From Saprospirales bacterium (lineage in GTDB: Bacteria; Bacteroidota; Bacteroidia; Chitinophagales; Saprospiraceae), in NCBI GenBank assembly GCA_016703765.1, contig JADJBL010000003.1, forward strand, positions 124,001 through 188,000: a stretch of DNA of 64,000 nucleotides, given 5' to 3'. The stretch's first letter is position 1. Each line of letters opens with the position of its first letter. Positions 44,755 to 53,583 of the stretch are shown here, in pieces. The position numbers were made by a program, and so were the translations under genes. The notes beneath the pieces were generated by a model. It had not been told where the DNA came from and did no database searches. It worked only from the letters and a program-made list of their open reading frames with translations.

Positions 44755-46554
44755 ATGCGGTTTCCCTTCTTTACTCCCCTGTCTTTGTTGTCCATGGCAG
44801 TGCTCCTCCTGGCATTGCCCCAATGTAAAACCGATAAAAAGCCTTCCGTCAACCTCAACTGGAAACGAACCTCGAATGAAATGCTCATTCGCCTGGCTTC
44901 CGAACCGAGCGGATTAAACCCCATCCTCTCCATCACAGACCAATACGCTAGCCAGATCATGCGGCACCTGTACCTGCCCCTGATGACGATCGACCCCGAG
45001 TCCTTTCAATTGGAGCCTTGTCTTATCGCAGGTGAGCCGGGGGTCGTGCCTATCGCGGACGGACCCTGGAAAGGAGGCCTTCGATACGATTTTGAGATCA
45101 GAAAAGAAGCCGTATGGGACAACGGAACCCCCGTCACCGGCCACGACTATGTCTTTGCGCTCAAGACCGTTTTCAACCCCAAGGTCCCCGCCCAACGCGT
45201 CAGGCCCTACCTGGAATTGATCAAAGACGTGCAGGTCGACGCGGCCAACCCCAAAAAGTTTTCGGTTTTCACACAAGACGCCTATATACTGGCCCTGGAA
45301 TCCATTGGAAACAGCGTGCCACCCATGCCGGCCTACCTGTACGATCCGGAGGGGACCATGGCCAATATCCAATTGGCCGATCTTTTGGATCCCGCCAAGG
45401 TCGCAGCGCTCGAAAACGATCCCGGGCTCCGGGCCTTTGCCGACCGCTTTACCTCCGAACGCTACTCCCGCGACACGGCATCCGTGGCGGGATGCGGGCC
45501 CTATGCCCTTGAAAGCATCGGCGATGATCAGCGCGTCACCCTGGTTAAAAAGAAGAACTGGTGGGGCGAAAAAATCTCCGATCCGCCTTCCTCCCTTCAG
45601 GCCTACCCCGAAAAAATGATCTACTGGCCCGTCCGGGATCAGGCTTCCGCCATGACGCTGATCAAATCCGAAGATATGGATATAGCGATCACCCTGGATG
45701 CAAAGGATTTTCTGGATGCCAAGGCGCTGCCCACAGTGGAGGAAGACTACAATTTCTTTACCCCGGCCACCTTTGCCTATTACTTTATCTATGTCAACAC
45801 CAAAGCCCCTAAGCTGTCGGATAAGCTGGTCCGAAAGGCCCTGGCCCACCTGCTGAACGTGGAAGAAATCATCGAGACCGTTTTTTACGGCCTTGGCGAA
45901 CGGGTCAACGGGCCGGTGTTGCCGATGAAGGATTACTACAACAAGGAACTTCCCCTTATTCCATATAATATAGAAAGCGCCAGAATCCTCCTGTCGGAAG
46001 CGGGCTGGACAGACAGCAACAACAACGGCACGGTCGACAAGATGGTGAATGGCGAGCGGACGGAGATGAAGCTCACCTACCTCATCACCAACGTGCCGGC
46101 GCAGGAGAAGATCGCAGCTATTTTCAAGGATGCCGCCTCCCAGGCCGGCATCGAGTTAGAGATCATTTCGAAAGAGTTTCAAGCCCAGAAAGCAGACCTG
46201 AACACCCGCAGTTACGAACTGGCCAGCGGGGCCCTGGTCACGGCGCCGGTGCTGGACGACTTTTACCAGATTTGGCATACGGACAGCGATACGCCCGACG
46301 GGACAAACCGCACCGGTTTCGGCAATGCCCAATCGGACGAGCTCATCGAGACTATCCGCCAAACGATCGATAAAAAAGAGCGCGACCGCCTGTACCAGAC
46401 TTTCCAAAAGATGGTCTACGAAGAACAACCCATGCTGTTTATGCTAACCCCCCAGGGGCGGGTCATGATACACAAGCGATTCGAGGCCTTTTCTTCGCCG
46501 GTCAATCCGGGGTTCTTCCCCAACCAGTACGAGCTGGTGGAGTCGCTACGATAA
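44755..46554 (+). CDS. Oligopeptide/dipeptide ABC transporter substrate-binding lipoprotein
   Basis: 599 residues. The signal peptide ends in a lipobox-like ALPQC, so it is anchored. SBP_bac_5 family features: LIRLASEPSGLNPIL at the start of the mature part, then DFEIRKEAVWDNGTPVTGHD in the middle third and GVRYNV-like late text RTGFGNAQSDELIETIRQ. It would capture a peptide or similar solute in the periplasm for the permeases that follow 7 and 6 bp later. No OppD/OppF ATPase genes are present in the window, so these must be elsewhere. A promoter-like pair lies at 44693-44724. Confidence 0.85.
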   Translation: MRFPFFTPLSLLSMAVLLLALPQCKTDKKPSVNLNWKRTSNEMLIRLASEPSGLNPILSITDQYASQIMRHLYLPLMTIDPESFQLEPCLIAGEPGVVPIADGPWKGGLRYDFEIRKEAVWDNGTPVTGHDYVFALKTVFNPKVPAQRVRPYLELIKDVQVDAANPKKFSVFTQDAYILALESIGNSVPPMPAYLYDPEGTMANIQLADLLDPAKVAALENDPGLRAFADRFTSERYSRDTASVAGCGPYALESIGDDQRVTLVKKKNWWGEKISDPPSSLQAYPEKMIYWPVRDQASAMTLIKSEDMDIAITLDAKDFLDAKALPTVEEDYNFFTPATFAYYFIYVNTKAPKLSDKLVRKALAHLLNVEEIIETVFYGLGERVNGPVLPMKDYYNKELPLIPYNIESARILLSEAGWTDSNNNGTVDKMVNGERTEMKLTYLITNVPAQEKIAAIFKDAASQAGIELEIISKEFQAQKADLNTRSYELASGALVTAPVLDDFYQIWHTDSDTPDGTNRTGFGNAQSDELIETIRQTIDKKERDRLYQTFQKMVYEEQPMLFMLTPQGRVMIHKRFEAFSSPVNPGFFPNQYELVESLR

Positions 46555-46561
46555 GCAGGGC

Positions 46562-47971
46562 ATGGCGGGCTACCTGATCAAACGGCTGCTGATTTTCGTG
46601 CCCACGCTGGTGGTCATTTCCTGGATCACATTCGGCCTGAGCCTGATGACCCCGGGCGACCCGGTCATGGGCCTGTGCGCTCAGGAAGGCATCCTCATGG
46701 AAGGGGAGTACGAGCGCTGCGCACGACAGTACGGATACGATTTGCCGCCTTTTTATCTCAGCTTGTCTCCGGCCGCCTTTCCGGATACCCTGCACCGCAT
46801 CCAACCCGGGTACAGGAGGGATATGGTGCGAAAACTCGTCGCCCAAACGGGCAATTGGGAGGAAATTACCGTTTACGACCAACAGCTGCAAAAGCTATTG
46901 TCAGTCGCAGGTAGTTTGCCGGATTCTTTGGACCGGCAGAAAAAAATTGACCTTAAACAGACCCTTCAGGAGCTGCGCGGGGCCTATAAGCATTCCCAGA
47001 TCGATTTCCAGATCGGGCGGCTCGATAGCATGGCGAGCCAAACGGCTTTTCTGCCTTTTTTAGGGGAAGGGGCATCGGACTTGAAAACAGCCTGGGAAAA
47101 CGTAAAATCAAAGGCAACTCCCAAAAAGCTCCGCATCCCCGACCTGAAATGGTATGGGGCCGAAAACAGGTACCATCGGTGGATGGCAGGTCTGGTGACC
47201 GGAGATTTCGGGTTTTCCTTTCAGGATAAAAGGCCGGTGGGCAGTAAACTTGGGCCTGCCCTTTACTGGACGCTGGTATTGAACCTGAGCGCATTTGCCC
47301 TGGCCTTGCTGCTGGCGATACCCATCGGGGTCCATTCCGCCTTGCGGAAGGGGAGCAGGCTGGATCGGTTTTTTACCGTTTTTCTATTTGGATTGTACTC
47401 CCTGCCCCGGTTTTGGGTTGCGACGATTTTAGTGGTCTTTTTCACCTCCGCGACCTATGCCGCCTGGATGAACTGGTTTCCCTCCGTCGGGCTGGGAGAA
47501 GTGGAGGCCGGAGCCTCCTGGGCGGAGCGCTTTTGGGTCAGGGCGGGGCACCTCCTCCTACCGGTGCTTTGCCAAACCTATGGTTTGCTGGCCTTTTTCG
47601 CCCGTCAAATGCGGGGCAGCATGCTCGAAGTCATCGGCCGGGAATATATCCAAACGGCCCGGGCAAAGGGCTTGAGTGAAACCAGGGTAGTTTGGAAGCA
47701 CGCATTTCGCAACGCCCTGTTTCCGATCATTACCCTGCTGGCTTCCCTGTTTCCCGCCTCGATTGCGGGTTCGGTGGTGTTGGAGGTCATCTTCTCCATA
47801 CCCGGCATGGGTTTTTTGACCTACCAGGCGATTTTTTCCCAAGACTGGCCGGTGGTGTTTTCCGTGTTGATCCTCGGAGCGCTGCTGACCATGATCGGCA
47901 TTTGGGTCTCCGATTTATTGTATGGATTGGCCGATCCCCGGGTGCGCCTGGGAGGCGGCCCGAAAACATAA
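46562..47971 (+). CDS. Oligopeptide ABC transporter permease, OppB-like
   Basis: 469 residues, longer than the ~310 of classical OppB because of a periplasmic insert (about residues 40-220) between the first two membrane helices. N-terminus MAGYLIKRLLIFVPTLVVIS and then MTPGDPV are typical. The binding-protein-dependent transport signature is EYIQTARAKGLSETRVVWKH; the last helices include IPGMGFLTYQAI. Second gene of the three-gene importer operon, with a 7-bp gap from the binding protein and a 6-bp gap to the OppC-like gene. Long inserts of this kind are common in Bacteroidota OppB proteins. Confidence 0.9.
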   Translation: MAGYLIKRLLIFVPTLVVISWITFGLSLMTPGDPVMGLCAQEGILMEGEYERCARQYGYDLPPFYLSLSPAAFPDTLHRIQPGYRRDMVRKLVAQTGNWEEITVYDQQLQKLLSVAGSLPDSLDRQKKIDLKQTLQELRGAYKHSQIDFQIGRLDSMASQTAFLPFLGEGASDLKTAWENVKSKATPKKLRIPDLKWYGAENRYHRWMAGLVTGDFGFSFQDKRPVGSKLGPALYWTLVLNLSAFALALLLAIPIGVHSALRKGSRLDRFFTVFLFGLYSLPRFWVATILVVFFTSATYAAWMNWFPSVGLGEVEAGASWAERFWVRAGHLLLPVLCQTYGLLAFFARQMRGSMLEVIGREYIQTARAKGLSETRVVWKHAFRNALFPIITLLASLFPASIAGSVVLEVIFSIPGMGFLTYQAIFSQDWPVVFSVLILGALLTMIGIWVSDLLYGLADPRVRLGGGPKT

Positions 47972-47977
47972 AAGGAT

Positions 47978-49261
47978 TTGGCTGGATTGAAAAAAACAAA
48001 GGGCTTTTGGCGCACCCTGGTCGTGGAGCGCTTCCGGAGCAAACGGGCCGCCGTTTGGTCGTTGCGTCTTTTGTACGGGTTTGTTTTCATCGCCCTGTTC
48101 GGCGATTTTCTGGCCAATGAAAAGCCTTTGTACTGCAAACTGGAGGGGAAGGTTTATTTCCCCGTGCTTTTACAATACGGAGAAGCTCTGGGCCTTTACC
48201 AATGGAAACCTCCGCTCGTCAAGCCGAGGTGGCGGGAATTGCCTTACGAGGCCGTGGTTTTTCCGCCTATCCCATATTCCGCTACGACCAGGGACATCAA
48301 GAACACCCATTTTGCCCATCCTTTCCGCGGGCAGCGGGTGGAGTCCATGCGCTATTGGCATTGGATGGGAACCGATCAACTGGGCAGGGACGTGGCGGCA
48401 GGCCTGATTGCAGGCGCGAGAATCGCACTGCTCGTCGGCCTGGGCGCGATGGCTATTGCCAGTTTTATCGGAATCCTGTTGGGCACGATGGCCGGGTATT
48501 TGGGAGACCAGGGCCTGAAGACTACCTGGCTGCGGGTGATGTTAAACGCCGGTGGACTTTATTTGGGGATTTTTTACGGTTTTATCAGCCGCTCTTTTCA
48601 GATCAGCGAAGCCAACGCGGCTGGAGGGGCGCCCCTAGCCATTTTTACGGGCTTACTATGGCTGATTTTTTTCCTCGCCCTGGCAAATGGGCTTTCATTT
48701 TTGTTGGAAAAGGTATTTCGCCTGTCGAAAAAGGTCAGAATCCCGGTGGATCTGCTCGTCATGCGGAGTTTGGAGATCATGGAATCTATTCCCGCCTTGC
48801 TTTTGATCCTGGTGTTGGCGGCATTGATTCGAAAACCCTCGATCTGGTATGTGATGGTGATCATCGGACTGGTGGGCTGGACCTCGATAGCGCAGTTCGT
48901 TCGGGCGGAAATGCTGAAGGTGCGGCAGCAGACCTATATCGAAGCGGCGCAGGCCATGGGCTTGCGGCCCTGGCGGATCATGCTGAGGCATGCTCTCCCC
49001 AACGCGCTGAGCCCGGTACTGATTCTGATTGCTTTCGGGGTGGCGAGTACGGTGCTGGCGGAGGCTACGCTATCGTTTTTGGGTATAGGCATAGGGCCGG
49101 AAGAGGTGAGCTGGGGAAAATTGCTGAGCGAGGCCAGGTCCAATTTTAATGCATGGTGGCTGGCCGTTTTTCCGGGTATAGCCATCTTTGCCACCGTGTT
49201 GATCTTTAACCTGCTCGGGGAAAGCCTGTCGGATTCCCTCGACCCGGGGAGGGATGCTTAA
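47978..49261 (+). CDS. Oligopeptide ABC transporter permease, OppC-like
   Basis: About 424-427 residues; the start is a TTG at 47978 or 47987, since no ATG fits. It begins KKTKGFWRTLVVERFRSKRA, the OppC cytoplasmic start. The membrane part shows GTDQLGRDVAAGLIAGARIA, then the EAA-type segment YIEAAQAMGLRPWRIMLRHA and FLGIGIGPEEVSWGKLL. A large insert lies between the first helix and GTDQLGRD. It pairs with the OppB-like permease to form the membrane channel. Its stop overlaps the convergent small lipoprotein gene by 4 bp. The ATP-binding subunits are not in this window. Confidence 0.9.
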   Translation: MAGLKKTKGFWRTLVVERFRSKRAAVWSLRLLYGFVFIALFGDFLANEKPLYCKLEGKVYFPVLLQYGEALGLYQWKPPLVKPRWRELPYEAVVFPPIPYSATTRDIKNTHFAHPFRGQRVESMRYWHWMGTDQLGRDVAAGLIAGARIALLVGLGAMAIASFIGILLGTMAGYLGDQGLKTTWLRVMLNAGGLYLGIFYGFISRSFQISEANAAGGAPLAIFTGLLWLIFFLALANGLSFLLEKVFRLSKKVRIPVDLLVMRSLEIMESIPALLLILVLAALIRKPSIWYVMVIIGLVGWTSIAQFVRAEMLKVRQQTYIEAAQAMGLRPWRIMLRHALPNALSPVLILIAFGVASTVLAEATLSFLGIGIGPEEVSWGKLLSEARSNFNAWWLAVFPGIAIFATVLIFNLLGESLSDSLDPGRDA

Positions 49262-49455
49262 CGATTTTTCCTCATATGTTTGGGAAACAAATTGGAATTT
49301 CCTCTTTTTGAAGACATTTCCCCCTTCCGATTGACCGGCGCCTGGGTGGATTCATAGGCTGGACAGCCATATTTAGGGCTGCAACCGCTCGCTGGAGCAA
49401 AAAAAAAAATAGCGAAAAGTGCGGAAAAGAAGAAAATGATTATTCTGTTTTTCAT
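49258..49455 (-). CDS. Small putative lipoprotein
   Basis: 65 residues from the ATG at 49455 (seven further residues are possible from 49476). A hydrophobic signal (IIIFFFSALFAIFFF) ends in ASGC, followed by a short Cys-containing segment SPKYGCPAY and a basic tail. This looks like the tiny lipoproteins common in Bacteroidota genomes with an invariant YGCP motif. No function is known. Convergent with the OppC-like gene, overlapping at the stops. Confidence 0.6.
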   Translation of the reverse strand: MKNRIIIFFFSALFAIFFFAPASGCSPKYGCPAYESTQAPVNRKGEMSSKRGNSNLFPKHMRKNR

Positions 49456-49600
49456 AAAGCATTGATTATCAGTCAAAAATTTGACACAAATTATTTGAAG
49501 TTGTGGGCAAAAAAGGCCCCAAATACGGGCTTTTTGGGGGGTAAAAGTCCAAAAACCCTTTTAAAATCAAGTACTCTGAGCATTTTTTAATTCAAAATAC

Positions 49601-49631
49601 TTGTTTATACAATAGGCAGCAACTAAATTTG
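49601..49631 (+). promoter_or_regulatory. Promoter of the HU gene
   Basis: TTG at 49601-49603 and TAAATTTG at 49624-49631, spaced 20 nt. The transcript starts near 49638, about 33 nt before the ATG. Confidence 0.7.
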
Positions 49632-49670
49632 CTATCGATTATTATTTTTTAATCATCAAAAGCCAAGAAA

Positions 49671-49952
49671 ATGAATAAAGGAGATTTGGTTACTAAGGTT
49701 GCTGAAGCGGCCAAAATTACAAAAGCTCAGGCATCTACGGCGGTTAACACCGTTTTTGAATCCATCGCAAAGGCACTTCGCGGCGGAGACAAAGCTACCC
49801 TGATCGGATTTGGTACGTTCTCTATTTCCGAGCGCAAAGCTCGCACGGGCCGCAACCCGCAAACGGGTGCATCCATCAAGATCACCGCAAAGAAAGTTGT
49901 ACGGTTCAAGCCGGGCAAAGAACTTAGCGAGTCGGTGAACAAGAAGAAGTAA
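49671..49952 (+). CDS. HU family DNA-binding protein
   Basis: 93 residues, typical HU. MNKGDLVTKVAEAAKITKAQ begins the dimer core, followed by GDKATLIGFGTFSISERKAR and the DNA-arm signature GRNPQTGASIKI. It bends and packages DNA as a dimer. It has a good Bacteroidota promoter at 49601-49631 and a clear hairpin terminator at 49987-50024. The 5' leader is about 30-35 nt and AT-rich, fitting the A-rich translation starts of this phylum. Monocistronic. Confidence 0.95.
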   Translation: MNKGDLVTKVAEAAKITKAQASTAVNTVFESIAKALRGGDKATLIGFGTFSISERKARTGRNPQTGASIKITAKKVVRFKPGKELSESVNKKK

Positions 49953-49986
49953 TTACTTCCTGCTTCATTCAAGCAAATGTAATTTG

Positions 49987-50024
49987 AAAAGGGCCATTCA
50001 GGTATTAACTTGGATGGCCCTTTT
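49987..50024 (+). terminator. Terminator of the HU gene
   Basis: 11-bp stem (AAAAGGGCCAT / ATGGCCCTTTT) followed by ATCTTTTTCTTTT, 35 bp after the HU stop. Confidence 0.8.
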
Positions 50025-50038
50025 ATCTTTTTCTTTTC

Positions 50039-50046
50039 TACCTTTG
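50039..50046 (+). promoter_or_regulatory. Possible -7 element of the transketolase genes
   Basis: TACCTTTG at 50039-50046, about 85 nt before the ATG at 50131; no clear TTG at the expected -33 position, so it is weaker than the others. Confidence 0.35.
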
Positions 50047-50130
50047 CACTTCCATTCAACGCATGGAACCCGCCCCCTGGTCTTTGGCGGAGGTTTTATA
50101 TCGAAAGACGGGCATTTCAAAACCTAGATT

Positions 50131-51003
50131 ATGGCCGAATTTGAGCACCTGCCGCCTATCGCCTCACAGGTGCGCAGGGATATTATTCGTCAAACCCATT
50201 TTGCAGGTTCGGGCCACCCCGGCGGTTCGCTGGGCTGCGCCGATTTTTTTACGGCCCTTTATTTCCACGTGCTGCGCAGAAAACCCGATGGGTTTTCCAT
50301 GGAGGGCAAAGGAGAAGACCTCTTTTTTCTCTCCAACGGACATATCTCCCCGGTTTGGTACAGCGTGCTGGCGCGTTCCGGCTATTTTCCCACGGAAGAA
50401 CTGTCCACTTTCAGAAAGATCAGTTCCCGTTTGCAGGGACACCCCGCTACCCATGAGCACCTTCCCGGTATACGCATCGCCTCCGGCTCGCTGGGCCAGG
50501 GACTGAGCGTCTCCATCGGCGCCGCCCTTGCCAAGCGCATCGACGCCGACCCCCACCTGGTCTATTGCCTTACCGGCGACGGCGAGCTGCAAGAAGGCCA
50601 GATATGGGAGGCCATGATGTTTGCCGCCCACCATCGGGTGGACAACCTCATCGTCACGGTTGATTGGAACGGACAACAGATCGACGGCCCCAACGACAAG
50701 GTAATGTCCCTGGGCGACCTGCCCGCGAAATGGGCCGCCTTCGGCTGGGATGTCCTGCACATGAACGGCAATGATATGAAAGACGTGCTCCGCGGATTGG
50801 AAGAGGCCGGAAGCCGCACGGGCAAAGGAAAACCCGTCGTCATCCTGATGAAAACCGAAATGGGCTATCCCGTCGATTTTATGATGGGCACCCATAAATG
50901 GCACGGAGTAGCCCCCAATGCAGAGCAAACGGAAAACGCCCTGTCCCAACTGGAGGAAACGCTCGGGGATTATCCGTATGTGGTTGATTATAGAAATAAA
51001 TAG
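50131..51003 (+). CDS. Transketolase, N-terminal (pyrophosphate/thiamin-binding) subunit
   Basis: 290 residues, the N-terminal half of transketolase as a separate protein. HFAGSGHPGGSLGCADFF and SNGHISPVWYSVLARSGYF are family blocks. The thiamin diphosphate/metal motif is GDGELQEGQIWEAM with VDWNGQQIDG. It transfers two-carbon units between sugar phosphates together with the C-terminal subunit that follows (51098). Split transketolases are usual in many bacteria. A long tandem-unit inverted repeat (51003-51090) separates the two genes, which may change their ratio. A TACCTTTG element lies ~85 bp upstream of the ATG. Confidence 0.93.
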   Translation: MAEFEHLPPIASQVRRDIIRQTHFAGSGHPGGSLGCADFFTALYFHVLRRKPDGFSMEGKGEDLFFLSNGHISPVWYSVLARSGYFPTEELSTFRKISSRLQGHPATHEHLPGIRIASGSLGQGLSVSIGAALAKRIDADPHLVYCLTGDGELQEGQIWEAMMFAAHHRVDNLIVTVDWNGQQIDGPNDKVMSLGDLPAKWAAFGWDVLHMNGNDMKDVLRGLEEAGSRTGKGKPVVILMKTEMGYPVDFMMGTHKWHGVAPNAEQTENALSQLEETLGDYPYVVDYRNK

Positions 51004-51090
51004 TTTAGGAGGTTTAGAGAGTTTAGGAGGTTTAGATTCTCTGCTCTAAACCCTCTAAACTCTCTAAACCCTCTAAACCCTCTAAACCTC
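51003..51090. repeat. Tandem-unit inverted repeat, TTTAGGAGG family, copy 3
   Basis: Same unit design, in the gap between the two transketolase subunit genes; its left arm begins at the stop codon of the first. Confidence 0.8.
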
Positions 51091-51097
51091 TTTAAAA

Positions 51098-52060
51098 ATG
51101 CTGGATCAACTCATAACGAGTGAAAAAAAAGCGACCCGCGACGGGTTCGGGGACGGATTGATGGAAGCGGGCCTCCAGGACCCCAATGTCGTCGCCCTGT
51201 GCGCCGACCTGGCGGGATCTTTGAAAATGGACCAGTTTGCGAAGACCTTCCCGGAGCGGTTTTTTCAGGTAGGGGTGGCCGAGGCCAACATGATGGGCAT
51301 CGCGGCCGGATTGGCCACCGGGGGCAAGATTCCCTTTACCGGAACTTTTGCAAATTTTTCTACCGGAAGGGTGTACGACCAGATCAGGCAATCCATTGCC
51401 TATTCAGGTAAAAATGTGAAAGTCTGCGCCTCCCATGCGGGCCTGACCCTGGGAGAGGATGGGGCAACCCACCAGATACTGGAAGATATTGGGATGATAA
51501 AAATGCTGCCCGGTTTCACCGTGATCAACCCCTGCGATTATGCGCAGACCAAGGCTGCGACGATTGCCATTGCCCGGCATCAGGGTCCTGTCTACCTTCG
51601 CTTCGGCCGCCCCAGCTGGCCTGTGTTTACGAAAGAACTTCCTTTTGAAATTGGAAAAGCCTTGCTCCTGCAGGAAGGCGCCGATGTGAGCCTCTTTGCC
51701 ACGGGCCACTTGGTCTGGAAAGCCGTAGAAGCGGCGCGCATCCTGGCGAAGGAGGGAATCAGCGTAGAACTCATCAATATACATACGATCAAACCCCTCG
51801 ACGAAAAGGCCATTCTGGATTCGGTATTGAAAACCCGCTGTCTGGTAACGGCAGAGGAGCATCAGATCGCCGGCGGCATGGGGGAGAGCATCGCTCAGCT
51901 TTTGGCGCGGCGCTTGCCAAGTCCGATGGAGTTCGTGGGTGTTCGGGATACCTTTGGGGAGAGTGGCCTGCCGGAAGATTTGCTCGAAAAATACGGACTC
52001 GGCGCCACCCATATTGCAGAGGCCGTCCGGAAGGTATTGCAGCGAAAATCCCGTTCATAA
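51098..52060 (+). CDS. Transketolase, C-terminal subunit
   Basis: 320 residues. It supplies the pyrimidine-binding and C-terminal domains: FQVGVAEANMMGIAAGLATG contains the catalytic Glu, GLTLGEDGATHQILEDIGM is the conserved loop, and QGPVYLRFGRPSWP and the late EEHQIAGGMGESIAQLL complete the fold. It forms the active enzyme with the N-terminal subunit upstream. Pentose phosphate and Calvin-type sugar interconversion. A long inverted repeat lies upstream; the trans-sulfuration gene follows after 16 bp. Confidence 0.93.
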   Translation: MLDQLITSEKKATRDGFGDGLMEAGLQDPNVVALCADLAGSLKMDQFAKTFPERFFQVGVAEANMMGIAAGLATGGKIPFTGTFANFSTGRVYDQIRQSIAYSGKNVKVCASHAGLTLGEDGATHQILEDIGMIKMLPGFTVINPCDYAQTKAATIAIARHQGPVYLRFGRPSWPVFTKELPFEIGKALLLQEGADVSLFATGHLVWKAVEAARILAKEGISVELINIHTIKPLDEKAILDSVLKTRCLVTAEEHQIAGGMGESIAQLLARRLPSPMEFVGVRDTFGESGLPEDLLEKYGLGATHIAEAVRKVLQRKSRS

Positions 52061-52076
52061 AATAAAGAACATATCT

Positions 52077-53222
52077 ATGAAATTCGGAACGAAAGTAATC
52101 CACGGCGGCCTCGAGCCCGATCCGCTTACCGGTGCGGTGATGACACCCATTTACCAGACCTCCACCTATGCGCAGGAGGCCCCCGGCAAGCACAAGGGCT
52201 ATGAGTATGCCCGCACGCAAAACCCCACGCGCAGCGCACTGGAGAGCAATCTATCGCACCTGGAGAATGGCAGCCACGGGCTCTGTTTCGCCAGCGGCAT
52301 GTCTGCCATGGACGCCATCCTCCGGATGCTGAATCCCGGCGACGAGATCGTCTCCTCCAACGACCTGTATGGTGGGTCCTACCGCCTGATGCGCCGGGTT
52401 TACGAGCGATTCGGCATCGCTTCCCATTTTGTCGATATGACCAAGGCGGCGGAAGTGGAAAAGGCGATCAACGCCAAAACCCGCCTGTTGTGGGTAGAAA
52501 CCCCGACCAACCCGATGCTCAACGTCGTCGATATCCGCAAGATGGTGGAACTGGCCAAAGGCGTAGGAGCGTTGGTAGCAGTCGATAATACTTTCGCCTC
52601 CCCTTACTTGCAAAACCCCCTCGATCTGGGCGCCGATATCGTGCTGCATTCGGCTACGAAATACCTGGGCGGCCACTCCGATGTGGTCATGGGCGCCCTG
52701 GTCCTGAAAGACGATAAACTCGCAGAGACCCTGCGTTTCCTGCAAAACGCGGTCGGAGCGGTGCCTTCTCCGAACGACTGTTTCCTGGTGTTGCGGGGAA
52801 TTAAAACCTTGCACCTCCGGGTGGAGCGCGCCTGCCAAAACGCGGCGCAGATAGCAGCTTATGTAAGACAACATCCAAAAGTCCGGCAGGTATTTTACCC
52901 GGGCTTCGAGGATCACCCTCAGCACCAGATCGCCAAGGGCCAAATGCGCCACTTCGGAGGTATGATCTCCTTCGACCTGAAAAACGACAGTCTGGGAAAC
53001 GCAGTGAAGGTCTTGAGCAACACGCATTACTTCACCCTCGCCGAATCGCTCGGAGGGGTGGAATCATTGATCGGCCACCCGGCATCGATGACGCATGCCT
53101 CCATTCCGAAAGAGGAGCGCCTGAAAGTGGGTTTGACCGATTCGCTCATCCGCCTCAGCGTGGGCGTGGAAGACGTCGACGACCTGATCGAAGACCTGGA
53201 CAAGGCCCTGTCTGTGGTCTGA
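52077..53222 (+). CDS. Cystathionine gamma-synthase/beta-lyase family PLP enzyme
   Basis: 381 residues from the ATG at 52077. Cys/Met-metabolism PLP fold: TKVIHGGLEPDPLTGAVMTP, EYARTQNPTRSALE, and the PLP lysine in HSATKYLGGHSDVVMG. Tyr and Arg of YxR (YEYAR) contact the phosphate. It could act as cystathionine gamma-synthase, gamma-lyase or beta-lyase, which cannot be separated by sequence alone. It lies 16 bp after the transketolase C-subunit and 8 bp before the convergent acylphosphatase stop. Confidence 0.9.
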   Translation: MKFGTKVIHGGLEPDPLTGAVMTPIYQTSTYAQEAPGKHKGYEYARTQNPTRSALESNLSHLENGSHGLCFASGMSAMDAILRMLNPGDEIVSSNDLYGGSYRLMRRVYERFGIASHFVDMTKAAEVEKAINAKTRLLWVETPTNPMLNVVDIRKMVELAKGVGALVAVDNTFASPYLQNPLDLGADIVLHSATKYLGGHSDVVMGALVLKDDKLAETLRFLQNAVGAVPSPNDCFLVLRGIKTLHLRVERACQNAAQIAAYVRQHPKVRQVFYPGFEDHPQHQIAKGQMRHFGGMISFDLKNDSLGNAVKVLSNTHYFTLAESLGGVESLIGHPASMTHASIPKEERLKVGLTDSLIRLSVGVEDVDDLIEDLDKALSVV

Positions 53223-53230
53223 TCCGGCTC

Positions 53231-53512
53231 CTAGCGCCGGACCTCGAAATCTTCGTATTGCACGGGCGGACCCTCTTCCATGGTTACGTTCCCCACCTGA
53301 GCCATGGGTGAGCCGGTACGGCACCATTGCACCATTTCATCGACCTGCTCGGAAGGGCCTTCGATTTCCGCGTAGACGCTTCCGTCCGGCCGGTTTTCCA
53401 CAAACCCTTTCAGGCCGAGGAAAACCGCTTTCCTCCGGGTATGATACCGAAAGCCTACGCCCTGGACGCGGCCGGTGATGCGGAGTTTTAAATGTTTTAT
53501 CATCGGAGTCAA
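53231..53512 (-). CDS. acyP: Acylphosphatase
   Basis: 93 residues, normal length. The signature GRVQGVGFRYHTRRKA carries the catalytic Arg (GFR), and LKGFVENRPDGSVYAEIEG carries the catalytic Asn. It hydrolyses acyl phosphates such as carbamoyl phosphate or 1,3-bisphosphoglycerate. Small cytoplasmic alpha/beta enzyme. Convergent with the trans-sulfuration gene and divergent from the phosphatase at 53584. Confidence 0.95.
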   Translation of the reverse strand: MTPMIKHLKLRITGRVQGVGFRYHTRRKAVFLGLKGFVENRPDGSVYAEIEGPSEQVDEMVQWCRTGSPMAQVGNVTMEEGPPVQYEDFEVRR

Positions 53513-53583
53513 AAAAACGAAATTTTGCTGACACCTCTCCCTCCAACCACCTGTCCAAATGTCTATTTTCTAAACTTCATTCC

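Noticed and set aside
50063..50506. 147-codon frame overlapping the transketolase N-subunit start
   Set aside because: It is out of frame with the thiamin-binding motifs of the transketolase gene and has no family signal.
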